The translations under genes were made by a program, and so were the position numbers. This document shows positions 1-8,821 of a stretch of 64,000 nucleotides of DNA, in pieces; positions within the stretch are counted from its first letter, which is position 1; every line of letters starts with the position of its first letter. Under the pieces are notes generated by a model. That model was not told the DNA's origin. It did not search any database and saw nothing but the letters and a program-made list of their open reading frames with translations. Source of the DNA: Lachnospiraceae bacterium V9D3004 (GTDB lineage: Bacteria; Bacillota; Clostridia; Lachnospirales; Lachnospiraceae); the NCBI GenBank assembly GCA_000621985.1, contig JHWW01000002.1:124001-188000 (forward strand). Direction: 5' to 3'.

Positions 1-2280
1 TTCATGGATTTCATTAAAGAGATGCCGATCGTTGAAGAACTTACTACAGACTGCTGGGGTTCGGTAGTCGGACCGCGTGATCAGGGCAACGGCCTCGAAG
101 ACAGGGAGAATAAAGATTATTGTTACTGGGATGGCAAGATCATACGGGATGAAGATACGGGAAAGTATTATCTGTTCGGAAGCAGATGGGCCGAATCCGA
201 AGGACATAACGGATGGTATGGTTCTGATGCAGTATATGCCACAAGCGATAATCTGTACGGTCCTTATACCGAGCATGGGAAGCTCTGGCCGACGGATCAG
301 AACGGTAAGGGTCATAATGTATGGCCGTTGAAATTGCATGACGGAGATCCTCATGGCAAATATGCGATCATAGTCAGTGAAACGAGAGACGGTGACTGTT
401 TTGTATCAGACAGTCTTGACGGCCCGTGGGAGAATATTGGCAAGTTAAAAGTCGATGAAGATTACTGGCAGTCCAATACATGTCTTATAGCAAGGCCGGA
501 CGGCAGATATGAGATAATCAACAGAAGAGGAGATATAGCAATATCCGATGATCTTCTTGGAACGTATGAAGTTAAAGGACGCAATCTGTGGCTTACCGTA
601 AGGGGAATGCCTACGGATATCGAGAAGATTGAGGATGCGGTTGTGTGGTATTGTGACGGACTATACCATTGTACCGTTAATAAATGGGATTCAAGGCAGG
701 CATATTATCTTACATCAGAGGATGGTATTGATGACTGGCAGCTTAATCCGGGCGTGGCATATATGCCTGATGAAGATTTCATAAGATATGAAGACGGAAC
801 GGTAAACCATTGGAATAAGATTGAGAGACCGAATGTGTATATAGAAGATAATGAAGTAAAAGCAATGACATTTTCCGTGATCGATGTTCCAAAGGATGAT
901 GATAAAGGTCATGACAGTCATGGAAGTAAAGTGATCGTTGTGCCGTTTGACGGAAAAGGACAGAATGAATTCGCTCATGCGAACAGGGATGAATATAACA
1001 GTCTGTTAGATTCCAAATCTCCTGTTGCGGATTCTACGGCTATGTTCGGCGGAGAAGATAATAAGCTTAATTCCGGAGCAAGTGATATGATCCGGGTTCA
1101 GAAGAATATCAATCCCAGTTACGGTCTGTTCGGAGAAAAGCTTTCTTCAGATGATCCGGATAAGGGAACATGCAAGATAGGATATCTGAAGTTTGATCTG
1201 TCTAACTATAATCCCGAGGAAACCGGAAAAGTCGTATTGTCGTTAATATATGCCAAAGACATATCAGGATCTGATACGAAAAACAGTGTTGTAGTCACTC
1301 TTGCCGATAATAAATGGCAGGAAGGAACAGGTAAGGGAAGTACAGGCGATGAAGTCGGATCAGAAGATATGACATGGGATAATAAGCCGGAGCTTAACTA
1401 TGATGCGGATAATATTGAAGTTACGACAGCTGTATCGGAAGAGTTCGGCACAAAAGATATTAACGATCCGTTCAATAATATTCAGATAGATGTTACCGGA
1501 CTTATCCGTTCATTAGTAAGAAATGAAAAATATGTCACTTTCGCAATATGTGAAGAAGAAGGAGATAACTGTCTTGGATTCTTCTCAAAAGAATCCGGCG
1601 TTAATACACCACTGCTTAATTTCTATCCTAAGGAAGAACCTACTCCTACACCGACACCACAGCCCGTTCTTAATGATCAGGGACAATCCGGACAGCAGGG
1701 ATCACAGGCACAGAACCCGCAGGGCAATTCTTCGATTCAGGGTTTGGCTCAGAATACACAGAGCCTGCCGGGAATGACTTCGCAGGCTACAGCAGATTTA
1801 GGACAGGGTAATTCCGGCTCGTTAAATGAATTGAAAAAAGGTGATACATATAAGGATAAAACTTCAGGACTTACTTATTGCATTACATCGGCATCTTCAG
1901 GGAAAATGACCGTTGCTTTTGTTTCTTCCGGTAAAGAATCAAAAAGTGTAACAATCCCTTCCACAGTCTCCGTTAACGGCAAAAAATATAAGGTCACTGA
2001 GATCAAAGCCGGTGCATTTAAGAATAATAAAAAACTTAAGAAGATTGTAATAGGAAAGAATGTTAAAAAGATCGGAAGCAATGCGTTTTCCGGTTGTAAG
2101 AACCTTAAAAATGTGATCATTAAGACAACATCACTTACCGGTAAGTCGGTGGGAAAGAATTCATTCAATAAGATACATCCCGGTGCGAAAGTGAAAGTTC
2201 CGGGCAGTAAGATTAAGGATTATAAGAAACTGTTGAAGGAAAAGGGCTTGAACGGTAAGAAGCAGAAGGTAGTGAAGTAA
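1..2280 (+). CDS. Secreted modular glycoside hydrolase-like protein (GH43-type propeller, DNRLRE/CBM96-like, LRR_5), 5' truncated by window
   Basis: The frame is open to base 1, so the true start and any signal peptide lie outside the window. Numbering from the ATG at base 4, residues 1-320 resemble a five-bladed beta-propeller of the GH43/GH117 type, with motifs such as WDGKIIRD and YYLFGSRW and repeated blade-like Trp/Tyr strands. Residues about 325-540 resemble a DNRLRE/CBM96 surface carbohydrate-binding module (YLKFDLS, then TWDNKP, IDVTGLIRS). A PTPTPTP linker and a Gln/Gly/Ser-rich stretch (545-615) lead to a BspA-type LRR_5 module (about 650-720, KKIVIGKNVKKIG) and a Lys-rich tail. It probably acts outside the cell on plant or host polysaccharide. 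Substrate and catalytic acids could not be assigned. Family-level confidence is moderate. Confidence 0.7.
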   Translation, partial: FMDFIKEMPIVEELTTDCWGSVVGPRDQGNGLEDRENKDYCYWDGKIIRDEDTGKYYLFGSRWAESEGHNGWYGSDAVYATSDNLYGPYTEHGKLWPTDQNGKGHNVWPLKLHDGDPHGKYAIIVSETRDGDCFVSDSLDGPWENIGKLKVDEDYWQSNTCLIARPDGRYEIINRRGDIAISDDLLGTYEVKGRNLWLTVRGMPTDIEKIEDAVVWYCDGLYHCTVNKWDSRQAYYLTSEDGIDDWQLNPGVAYMPDEDFIRYEDGTVNHWNKIERPNVYIEDNEVKAMTFSVIDVPKDDDKGHDSHGSKVIVVPFDGKGQNEFAHANRDEYNSLLDSKSPVADSTAMFGGEDNKLNSGASDMIRVQKNINPSYGLFGEKLSSDDPDKGTCKIGYLKFDLSNYNPEETGKVVLSLIYAKDISGSDTKNSVVVTLADNKWQEGTGKGSTGDEVGSEDMTWDNKPELNYDADNIEVTTAVSEEFGTKDINDPFNNIQIDVTGLIRSLVRNEKYVTFAICEEEGDNCLGFFSKESGVNTPLLNFYPKEEPTPTPTPQPVLNDQGQSGQQGSQAQNPQGNSSIQGLAQNTQSLPGMTSQATADLGQGNSGSLNELKKGDTYKDKTSGLTYCITSASSGKMTVAFVSSGKESKSVTIPSTVSVNGKKYKVTEIKAGAFKNNKKLKKIVIGKNVKKIGSNAFSGCKNLKNVIIKTTSLTGKSVGKNSFNKIHPGAKVKVPGSKIKDYKKLLKEKGLNGKKQKVVK

Positions 2281-2291
2281 GGAGTCGCCCT

Positions 2292-2441
2292 GATCCGACT
2301 GGTGTCCATTTAGGTTCATCTAAGGCACATAAGGATATTTGTAAGCTTGAGAATGAGATTATTCAGGAAATGGATGAATTGGAGAAGTTGCTAGAAAAGA
2401 ATTGTAATCTATGGTATAACCCTGCAGGCGTAGTCAGATGA
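2292..2441 (+). pseudogene. Orphan reading-frame remnant between the surface protein and fabD
   Basis: One frame reads continuously from Asp at 2292 (DPTGVHLGSSKAHKDI) through a charged, probably helical stretch (LENEIIQEMDELEKLLEK) to a stop at 2439-2441. It has no start codon with a ribosome binding site. The composition is protein-like, which suggests the 3' end of a lost gene rather than random sequence. I do not recognise the family; a small phage-type regulator is only a guess. The rest of the 303-base gap holds a short hairpin (GAATATG at 2440-2446 with CATATTC at 2451-2457) and the fabD promoter. Confidence 0.25.
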
Positions 2442-2519
2442 ATATGTAAGCATATTCGCCAGGCTGCGCCTTTATGCCTATTATTTCATGGGTGCTTATC
2501 GGTTATTTATCTCTTGGTG

Positions 2520-2547
2520 TTGCTTTTTTTCCATTATTCTGTATAAT
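2520..2547 (+). promoter_or_regulatory. Probable sigma-A promoter of the fab operon
   Basis: TTGCTT (2520-2525) and a perfect TATAAT (2542-2547) are separated by 16 bases. The site lies 37 bases upstream of the fabD start and no other promoter is evident before fabZ, so the four fab genes are probably one transcript. No FapR- or FabT-like operator was recognised. Confidence 0.55.
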
Positions 2548-2583
2548 TAGAGGGTATGTGTCAATTTGAGGAGGAGAACAAAA

Positions 2584-3513
2584 TTGAAAACAATATTTTT
2601 ATTTGCGGGACAGGGAAGCCAGTGCGTAGGCATGGGCAAAGATATGTATGAGGAGTTTGGTGAGTACAGGGAAGTGGTAGACAAGGTTGATGCTTCACAT
2701 AAGTACAAGAAACTGATGGACGAAGGACCTATTGAGGAATTGTCCGAGACATCAAACACACAGCCTGCCATGTCAATATTCGCGGCGGGAGTTGTGGAAG
2801 TACTTAAGGCAAACGGGATCAAACCGGATATCGCATTCGGATTAAGTCTTGGAGAATACGGCGCATTGTATACGGCAGGAGTATTCTCGCTTGAAGATTA
2901 TATTGATGTGATCACTTACAGAGGTAAGGTCATGAGCGAGGCCGCAAAAGGGCTTGAATGCGCCATGAGCGCGATCCTCGGACTTGAGAGTTCGGCAGTG
3001 GAAAATGTGGTAAGCAAGTATAAAAATGTTACTATTGCTAACTATAACTGCCCGGGACAGTATGTAATATGCGGAGATGAAGAAGGAGTAGCGGCTGCAG
3101 AGAAAGAGTTTTCCGAAGCAGGTGCAAAAAGATGTGTCAGAGTAAACGTCAGCGGACCGTTCCACACTTCATATATGAAGCCTGCAGGTGATAAGCTTGC
3201 CGAAAAGCTTAAGAGTATTGAATTGAAAAATGTTCAGATCCCTGTTATAATGAACGTTACGGGCGATTATTCGGACGGTACTCCGGATACGATAAGAGAT
3301 CTTCTTGAGAAGCAGGTTCAGTCAAGCGTTCACCTTGAAGAGAGTATTAAGAGAGTGCTTTCCGAGGATGAATGTACATTCATAGAGATCGGCCCGGGCA
3401 AGACAATGAGCGGCTTTGTGAAAAAAACTGCTAAAGCTGTCGGTGCCACACCGACATGTTATACGATATCAACTGCCGAGGATCTGAAGAAGGTAGTTGA
3501 TGTATGTGTATAA
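2584..3513 (+). CDS. fabD: Malonyl-CoA:ACP transacylase FabD
   Basis: Transfers malonyl groups from CoA to acyl carrier protein to supply the elongation steps of type II fatty-acid synthesis in the cytoplasm. The N-terminus carries GQGSQ (residues 9-13). The nucleophile motif GLSLGEY places the catalytic Ser at about 88, and GPFHTS gives the catalytic His at about 194. At 309 residues the length is normal. The start is a TTG (2584) chosen because AGGAGGAG lies at 2569-2576; an earlier in-frame TTG at 2566 would put the ribosome binding site inside the gene. Leu replaces the His that usually precedes the nucleophile. First gene of a fabD-G-F-Z operon. Confidence 0.93.
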   Translation: MKTIFLFAGQGSQCVGMGKDMYEEFGEYREVVDKVDASHKYKKLMDEGPIEELSETSNTQPAMSIFAAGVVEVLKANGIKPDIAFGLSLGEYGALYTAGVFSLEDYIDVITYRGKVMSEAAKGLECAMSAILGLESSAVENVVSKYKNVTIANYNCPGQYVICGDEEGVAAAEKEFSEAGAKRCVRVNVSGPFHTSYMKPAGDKLAEKLKSIELKNVQIPVIMNVTGDYSDGTPDTIRDLLEKQVQSSVHLEESIKRVLSEDECTFIEIGPGKTMSGFVKKTAKAVGATPTCYTISTAEDLKKVVDVCV

Positions 3514-3599
3514 TGCTTACTAATATGAATGCATACTCGTTTGATAGTGGTTGCCGGTGGCTGATATGAATATATGAAATATTACGAATGGAGGACAAA

Positions 3600-4346
3600 A
3601 TGAGCGATAATAATACAAAGGTTGCACTCATAACCGGTGCCAGCCGTGGTATAGGAAAAGCAATTCTTTTGAGATTTGCAGGGAATGGTTATGATTGCGT
3701 ATTCAATTACAACAGAAGTGAAGAAGAAGCCAAAAAGCTTATTGAAGAATGTGAACAATTCGGCGTAAAAGTGCATGCATTTAAAAAGGATGTAAGTAAT
3801 CCGGATGAATGCAATGAACTTGTTTCCGAAGCAATGGAATGTTTCGGAAGAATTGATGTTCTGATCAATAATGCAGGTATTTCAAGAGACAATCTAATTA
3901 TGAAAGTCAGTGACGAGGAGCTTGACAAGGTGATCGATGTCAATCTCAAAGGAACATTTTATATGATAAGAGCCGTATCGCGTATAATGATGAAGCAGAG
4001 AAGCGGCAGGATAATTAATATCAGCAGCATAGTTGGTCTTCATGGAAATGCGGGTCAGACTGTATATTCAGCCAGCAAGGCAGGAATAGTCGGCATAACA
4101 AAATCTGTTGCAAAAGAACTCGCAAGCAGAAATGTTACAGCCAATGCCATAGCACCCGGAATGATAGCAACTGATATGACAGATGCTCTTCCCGACAGTG
4201 TTAAAGAAGGAATGCTTACGACAATTCCGTTAAAGAGAGCAGGAAAGCCGGAAGATATAGCCGATGCGGCCCTGTTTCTTGCAAGTGACGGAGCAGCATA
4301 TATTACCGGACAGGTATTAGGAGTAGACGGAGGAATGGGAATATGA
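3600..4346 (+). CDS. fabG: 3-oxoacyl-ACP reductase FabG
   Basis: NADPH-dependent short-chain dehydrogenase that reduces 3-oxoacyl-ACP. It shows the Rossmann motif TGASRGIG near the N-terminus, NNAG, and the YSASKAG active site with Tyr at about 156 and Lys at about 160. At 248 residues the length is typical. The start at 3600 follows GGAGG (3590-3594) with five bases spacing; the earlier ATG at 3588 overlaps that site and is unlikely. The stop overlaps the fabF start by four bases (ATGA), indicating translational coupling within the fatty-acid operon. Confidence 0.95.
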   Translation: MSDNNTKVALITGASRGIGKAILLRFAGNGYDCVFNYNRSEEEAKKLIEECEQFGVKVHAFKKDVSNPDECNELVSEAMECFGRIDVLINNAGISRDNLIMKVSDEELDKVIDVNLKGTFYMIRAVSRIMMKQRSGRIINISSIVGLHGNAGQTVYSASKAGIVGITKSVAKELASRNVTANAIAPGMIATDMTDALPDSVKEGMLTTIPLKRAGKPEDIADAALFLASDGAAYITGQVLGVDGGMGI

Positions 4347-5575
4347 GAAGAGTAGTTGTAACCGGAATGGGTGCTTTAACACCCGTCGGTAATAATATCA
4401 ATGATATGTGGGAGAATGTAAAAAAAGGTGTGTGCGGAATTGACACGATAACCCACTATGACCTTACAGACAGAGCAGTTACACTTGCGGGAGAAGTCAA
4501 GAATTTTGATCCCACAGAGTATATTGACAGAAAAGAAGTAAGAAAAATGGACAGATTTGTCCAGTATACCATGGCTGCATCGGATGAGGCGATTAAGAAT
4601 TCCGGTCTTGATTTTGACAAAGAAGACAGAGACAGATTCGGTGTGCTCATATCAAGCGGTATAGGTGGAATCGAGACGCTTCAGGTTGAGGACGGCAAAG
4701 GACGTGAGAAAGGATATGACAGAATATCACCGTTCTTTATTCCGAGGACAATATCCAATATGGCGGCTGCATGGGTAGCCATCAAGAATGATCTTCACGG
4801 AATGTGCAGCTGTGTTGTTGCGGCATGTGCAGGAGGAACCAATGCTGTTGGAGATGCATTTCATTATATAAGAGACGGATATGCTGACGGTATGATATGC
4901 GGAGGATCCGAGGCTTGTATTACAGAATTTGCCATGGGTGGGTTCACAACTATCAAGGCCGTTACGCCAACAACGGACAAGAACAGAGCCTCAATCCCGT
5001 TTGATAAGGAAAGAAGCGGATTTGTCATGGGTGAGGGTTCTGCTATCCTTGTACTTGAAGAATATGAGCATGCGGTTAACAGAGGTGCTGATATTATATG
5101 TGAAGTAGTAGGATACGGTACCAACTGTGATGCATACCACATGACTGCACCGCTTGAAGACGGTACGGTAGCTTCAAGATGTATGACTCTTGCTTTGAAG
5201 GATGCGGGGATCGCGCCGGAGGATATCGATTATATCAATGCGCACGGTACTTCCACGCATCTTAACGATCTGTGTGAAACAAAGGCTATCAGAATGGCAT
5301 TTGGTGATCATGCAGACAAGCTCATGGTAAGCTCAACCAAGTCAATGATGGGACACCTTCTCGGTGCGGCAGGCGCGGTTGAGGCTTGTATTATCGGACT
5401 CAGTCTTCGTGATTCATTTGTGCCGGCTACGATCAATTACAAAGTACCTGACGAGGAATGTGATCTCGATATAGTTCCAAATGAGGGAAGAAATGCTGAT
5501 ATTAAGTATGCAATGTCTAATTCACTTGGATTCGGTGGACATAATTCCGTAGTTATTTTCAAGAAGTATGAGTAA
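4343..5575 (+). CDS. fabF: 3-oxoacyl-ACP synthase II FabF (KAS II)
   Basis: Condensing enzyme that elongates acyl-ACP with malonyl-ACP. It begins [15 protein letters not shown], typical of KAS II, and has 410 residues as expected. The catalytic Cys (about 162) sits in [10 protein letters not shown], where TACATG-like sequence is commoner, and the two catalytic His motifs [11 protein letters not shown] and [11 protein letters not shown] are intact. It is coupled to fabG by ATGA and followed by fabZ after a short gap. The operon lacks acpP, fabH, an enoyl reductase and the acc genes, which must lie elsewhere. Confidence 0.95.
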   Translation: MRRVVVTGMGALTPVGNNINDMWENVKKGVCGIDTITHYDLTDRAVTLAGEVKNFDPTEYIDRKEVRKMDRFVQYTMAASDEAIKNSGLDFDKEDRDRFGVLISSGIGGIETLQVEDGKGREKGYDRISPFFIPRTISNMAAAWVAIKNDLHGMCSCVVAACAGGTNAVGDAFHYIRDGYADGMICGGSEACITEFAMGGFTTIKAVTPTTDKNRASIPFDKERSGFVMGEGSAILVLEEYEHAVNRGADIICEVVGYGTNCDAYHMTAPLEDGTVASRCMTLALKDAGIAPEDIDYINAHGTSTHLNDLCETKAIRMAFGDHADKLMVSSTKSMMGHLLGAAGAVEACIIGLSLRDSFVPATINYKVPDEECDLDIVPNEGRNADIKYAMSNSLGFGGHNSVVIFKKYE

Positions 5576-5609
5576 TAAAATATGTTTTCGTGAAATGGAG
5601 AGAATTAAC

Positions 5610-6086
5610 ATGATCATAGAATCAGACGAGATAAAAAAAATATTGCCTCACAGATATCCTTTTCTGTTGATCGACAGAGTGATAGATGTAGAACCGGGGG
5701 TATCTGCAACAGCAAGAAAATGTGTCACTGCCAATGAACCGTTTTTTCAGGGACATTTTCCCGTAAAGCAGGTCATGCCGGGAGTGTTGATCATTGAAGC
5801 GCTTGCACAGACGGGTGCGGTTGCAATTCTGATGGAGGAAGAAAATAAAGGTAAGATCGCATTATTTGCCGGAATCAATAAGGCCAGATTCAAGCGTCAG
5901 ATAATACCGGGAGATGTAATGGAGCTTACATGCGAGATCGGTAACAGGCGCGGAAGTGTGGGATACGGTTCGGCAAAAGCATTCGTGATCGAAGAAGATG
6001 AAGACGGACATATCGTAAAAAAACTTGCTGTTTCGGCAGAGCTCATATTTGCTATCGATGAGAGCTCGAAGGATTCTGCTGAATGA
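5610..6086 (+). CDS. fabZ: 3-hydroxyacyl-ACP dehydratase FabZ
   Basis: Hot-dog-fold dehydratase that converts 3-hydroxyacyl-ACP to trans-2-enoyl-ACP. Diagnostic motifs are [12 protein letters not shown], the active-site His in GHFP, and the Glu of EALAQ. The start at 5610 is preferred because GGAGAG precedes it at a suitable distance. An in-frame ATG at 5568 overlaps the end of fabF, has no ribosome binding site, and would add 14 residues unlike the family. The protein is 158 residues, slightly longer than average because of an acidic C-terminal tail. Last gene of the fab operon. Confidence 0.93.
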   Translation: MIIESDEIKKILPHRYPFLLIDRVIDVEPGVSATARKCVTANEPFFQGHFPVKQVMPGVLIIEALAQTGAVAILMEEENKGKIALFAGINKARFKRQIIPGDVMELTCEIGNRRGSVGYGSAKAFVIEEDEDGHIVKKLAVSAELIFAIDESSKDSAE

Positions 6087-6125
6087 TGTGAATTGCCTAA
6101 GTGAAGGCAAAGTGAGGAATTATAT

Positions 6126-7055
6126 ATGGCTGTAGTTGCAATAATGCTCCCAATCATTGTCATGATGGCAATGGGATATATATTTCAGAGGACAAGATTC
6201 ATATCGGAAGAGGGAATGAACGGAATTAAGACTTATCTTACGAAGATCGCGCTTCCGATGACGATATTCAATGCAATGGCTAATGCTGAATTAAGTGGTG
6301 ACACGGCACTTATCATCATTGTAATGTTTTCCATGTTGTCTGTTGCCATGGTTATAGGTTTTCTCTTAAGACCGTTTATCGGTGAGCCTTATAAAAAATA
6401 TGTGCCGTTTCTTATAACCGTATTTGAAGGCGGGATGCTCTCATATCCGTTATATGAGAATCTGTGCGGTGCGGACAGACTGGTTAATATTGTTGTTATA
6501 GATATAGCCGGCTGTATATTCGGTTTCGGTATATTCTATGGGATCTTAAGTATTGTTGAGAATGGTTCGGGACTTAATCTTAAGGTGATGGGAAAGGTTG
6601 CTTTCACATCACCTACTTTTGATGCGGTTGTTCTTGGTCTTTTATTCAACATGACAGGAATAATGCGTATGATCATGGACAGCGAGGCTTCGGAATGTTA
6701 CACGGTAGTTAAGAATATTGTTGTGGCGCCGCTTACCGCAATGATCCTTTTATACATCGGTTACAGTATGAAGTTTGAGAAGAAACTGTTAAGCGTTTGT
6801 ATAAAAACTATCGTATTAAGATGCGTTGTAATGACCGGACTTGCATTTGCCGTAATATTCCTTTTAAGAGGAACGATCAATGATAAATATATGCTTGCCG
6901 CTTACATAATCATGTTCATTACATCACCCACATTTTCACTTCCGGGATTTGTTAATGATAAGAGAGCGGCAGAATATTTTGCTATGACAACGTCAATGTT
7001 TGTTATACTGACTGTTGTCGGGTATGCGATCGTTTCGGTTGTTTTGTTTTCTTGA
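6126..7055 (+). CDS. AEC-family (auxin efflux carrier-like) membrane transporter
   Basis: Predicted permease of 309 residues made mostly of hydrophobic helices, about ten in all. The N-terminal VVAIMLPIIVMMAMGYIFQR and the KTYLTKIALPMTIFNAM segment match the Mem_trans/AEC family. Bacterial relatives move malate, lactate, amino acids or unknown anions, so the substrate cannot be named. It starts 39 bases after fabZ behind GTGAGGA and may be read through from the fab operon. No regulator is adjacent. Confidence 0.8.
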   Translation: MAVVAIMLPIIVMMAMGYIFQRTRFISEEGMNGIKTYLTKIALPMTIFNAMANAELSGDTALIIIVMFSMLSVAMVIGFLLRPFIGEPYKKYVPFLITVFEGGMLSYPLYENLCGADRLVNIVVIDIAGCIFGFGIFYGILSIVENGSGLNLKVMGKVAFTSPTFDAVVLGLLFNMTGIMRMIMDSEASECYTVVKNIVVAPLTAMILLYIGYSMKFEKKLLSVCIKTIVLRCVVMTGLAFAVIFLLRGTINDKYMLAAYIIMFITSPTFSLPGFVNDKRAAEYFAMTTSMFVILTVVGYAIVSVVLFS

Positions 7056-7137
7056 ATTGTTTGATATGTGTACATATATTTGGCGCGTATAACAATGGGT
7101 ATATAGTTAAGCTTCAGGGTTTAGACAGGAGGATTAT

Positions 7138-8250
7138 ATGGGGATTGTTTTGCTTGTTTTTTTGGCGTTTATCGTTGCTGCAATAGCCGGAATGGTCTAT
7201 CTTGTTTCAAGATTTCGCAAGTTTTTGACAAGCGGGAGATCGAAGGAATACTGGTTAAAGAGGAAAAAATTATCAAGGCTTGTCGCAGCGATACCGGTAT
7301 TCATTTTATTGATATTATGCCTGTTTGATATGGTGAATACCGTGATCGTGATCGTCAATACGGTTGTCATCTGGCTTGCCTGTGATGGAATAACTGCGCT
7401 AATTGTAAAATTATTCGGAAAAAAACAGGGTTTTTACCTGACTGGCGTATGCGCTATAATTTTGTCTGCTGTATATCTCGGTATAGGCTGGTATAATGCC
7501 CATAATGTTGTGGAGACAGATTATAAGATTGTTGCGGATAAAGATACAGGCATGGATAATTTTAGAATAGTGCAGATATCGGATTCACATATCGGTGCGA
7601 CATTTGACGGTGACGGATTCGCTGAATATATGGATGAGATACAAAAAAAAGATCCGGATATAGTTGTTGTTACGGGTGATTATGTGGATGATGATACCTG
7701 CAGGGAAGATATGGAGAAAAGTTCGGCGGCACTTGGCAGACTTAAGACTACATACGGAGTATATTATGTATACGGCAATCATGACAGAGGATATATGAAC
7801 AGAAGAGATTTTAGCGAAGATGACATGAGAGCCGAACTTACTAAAAATAATGTTAAGATCCTTCAGGATGAAGCGGTCGACATCGGTGACAATATTGTCC
7901 TTGTCGGCAGGGAAGACAAATCGAAACGGGAACGTAAGGATATGAATACGCTTTTTGCAGATGTCGACAAGTCAAAATATATTATATTACTCGATCATCA
8001 GCCGGGTGATTTTGATGCTGAGGAAGCGGCAGGAGCAGACCTTGTTTTGTGCGGTCATACTCACGGAGGACAGATGTTTCCCGTAGGGCTTACCGGCGAA
8101 TGGTCGGGAGCTAATGAAAAAACTTACGGACTCGAAAAGAGAGGCAACACTACATTTATCGTTAATTCCGGAATAAGCGACTGGGCCATAAAGTTCAAGA
8201 CAGGCGGCGCAAAAGCGGAATATGGGGTTATCGATGTTGTGAAGGAATAA
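7138..8250 (+). CDS. Membrane-anchored metallophosphoesterase (YkuE/YaeI-like)
   Basis: A 370-residue protein with hydrophobic segments at about 3-22, 48-85 and 100-120, followed by a calcineurin-type phosphoesterase domain. Metal-ligand motifs are DSHIG (about 149), GDYVDD, GNHD (about 213) and GHTHGG (about 306). Related enzymes act on UDP-diacylglucosamine-like lipids or other phosphoesters at the membrane; the substrate here is unknown. The catalytic domain should face the membrane surface, but its side cannot be settled from sequence. Start follows CAGGAGG with proper spacing. It stands alone, with a decayed region downstream. Confidence 0.85.
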   Translation: MGIVLLVFLAFIVAAIAGMVYLVSRFRKFLTSGRSKEYWLKRKKLSRLVAAIPVFILLILCLFDMVNTVIVIVNTVVIWLACDGITALIVKLFGKKQGFYLTGVCAIILSAVYLGIGWYNAHNVVETDYKIVADKDTGMDNFRIVQISDSHIGATFDGDGFAEYMDEIQKKDPDIVVVTGDYVDDDTCREDMEKSSAALGRLKTTYGVYYVYGNHDRGYMNRRDFSEDDMRAELTKNNVKILQDEAVDIGDNIVLVGREDKSKRERKDMNTLFADVDKSKYIILLDHQPGDFDAEEAAGADLVLCGHTHGGQMFPVGLTGEWSGANEKTYGLEKRGNTTFIVNSGISDWAIKFKTGGAKAEYGVIDVVKE

Positions 8251-8273
8251 AAACCAAAACATCCAATATTTGA

Positions 8274-8426
8274 CTATTTATCTTTGGCAGGTTCCATATT
8301 GTCCAGAGCATATTCACATGCCTGAATCACAAAGCCTGAAAAAGTAACATCGTGTTCAGTAAGAACCATATTAATTTTTTCTATTAATTCAATAGGAAAT
8401 CTGATTGTTTTATTCTCTGATTCTAT
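8274..8426 (-). pseudogene. Fragment of a small ribbon-helix-helix protein (YlcI/YnfO-like)
   Basis: Read on the minus strand, 50 codons encode KTIRFPIELIEKIN followed by FSGFVIQACEYALDNM, the strand-helix-helix pattern of small RHH DNA-binding proteins. No ATG, GTG or TTG precedes the strand: the frame hits TGA at 8429-8427, and the nearest ATG lies one base out of frame. This suggests a lost start or a frameshift. Such proteins often accompany mobile or toxin-antitoxin loci, and decayed toxin-antitoxin genes lie 140 bases away. Confidence 0.5.
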
Positions 8427-8487
8427 TCATATTGTGGATTTCACAGAGCAACAAGAAAAATCAATAAAAATGATAAAAAACAATTTA

Positions 8488-8516
8488 TTGATAAAATGAC
8501 ACTTTGCTGTTATACT
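8488..8516 (+). promoter_or_regulatory. Promoter of the decayed toxin-antitoxin region
   Basis: TTGATA (8488-8493) and TATACT (8511-8516) are separated by exactly 17 bases. It lies 48 bases upstream of the antitoxin start. Because the remnants now run straight into degV, this promoter may have become the degV promoter. Confidence 0.45.
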
Positions 8517-8563
8517 AATATTAACTGTAAAAAAATATTACGTTTGGCAGGGAGTTGAGGATA

Positions 8564-8685
8564 ATGTGTCAAATTGCTTTTGAGATTCCAAATGAAATAC
8601 TATAAAGTTCCTTGGAGAAAATGGTGTTTCAATTTTTAATTATGAAGATGAAGAGGAATTTATGGAGGAACTGGATAATGCATAA
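8564..8685 (+). pseudogene. UPF0175-type antitoxin remnant with internal deletion
   Basis: The N-terminus (MCQIAFEIPNEIL, from ATG 8564 after GGGAGTTGAGG) runs into TAA at 8603-8605. In another frame from 8608 the typical C-terminus continues (FLGENGVSIFNYEDEEEF) and ends at 8685, overlapping the toxin ATG. Known UPF0175 antitoxins of Clostridia are about 80-90 residues with a helix-turn-helix core; here roughly 40-50 central codons are missing. The family call rests on the two ends and on the PIN gene that follows with overlapping start and stop codons. Confidence 0.6.
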
Positions 8686-8821
8686 AATAATTGCTAACAC
8701 TACGCTTTTGATAGCATTAGCAAATATTAATAAACTTGATATACTTCATCAATTATATGATAATTTGGTATTGAAGGAAGCCTGTGAGTTAAATAATTAT
8801 TCGGAGGTACGATCATGGTAA
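8678..8821 (+). pseudogene. Truncated PIN-domain toxin (DUF3368-like)
   Basis: From ATG 8678 the frame reads HKIIANTTLLIALANINK, matching the first strand and helix of DUF3368/PIN RNase toxins, including an N-T-T segment where the family has a metal-binding acid or polar residue. Homology ends after about 32 residues (near 8773) and an unrelated tail leads to a stop at 8819-8821 inside the degV start. Intact relatives have about 150 residues, so the nuclease is not functional. The abrupt junction suggests a deletion that fused the locus to the degV leader. Confidence 0.65.
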
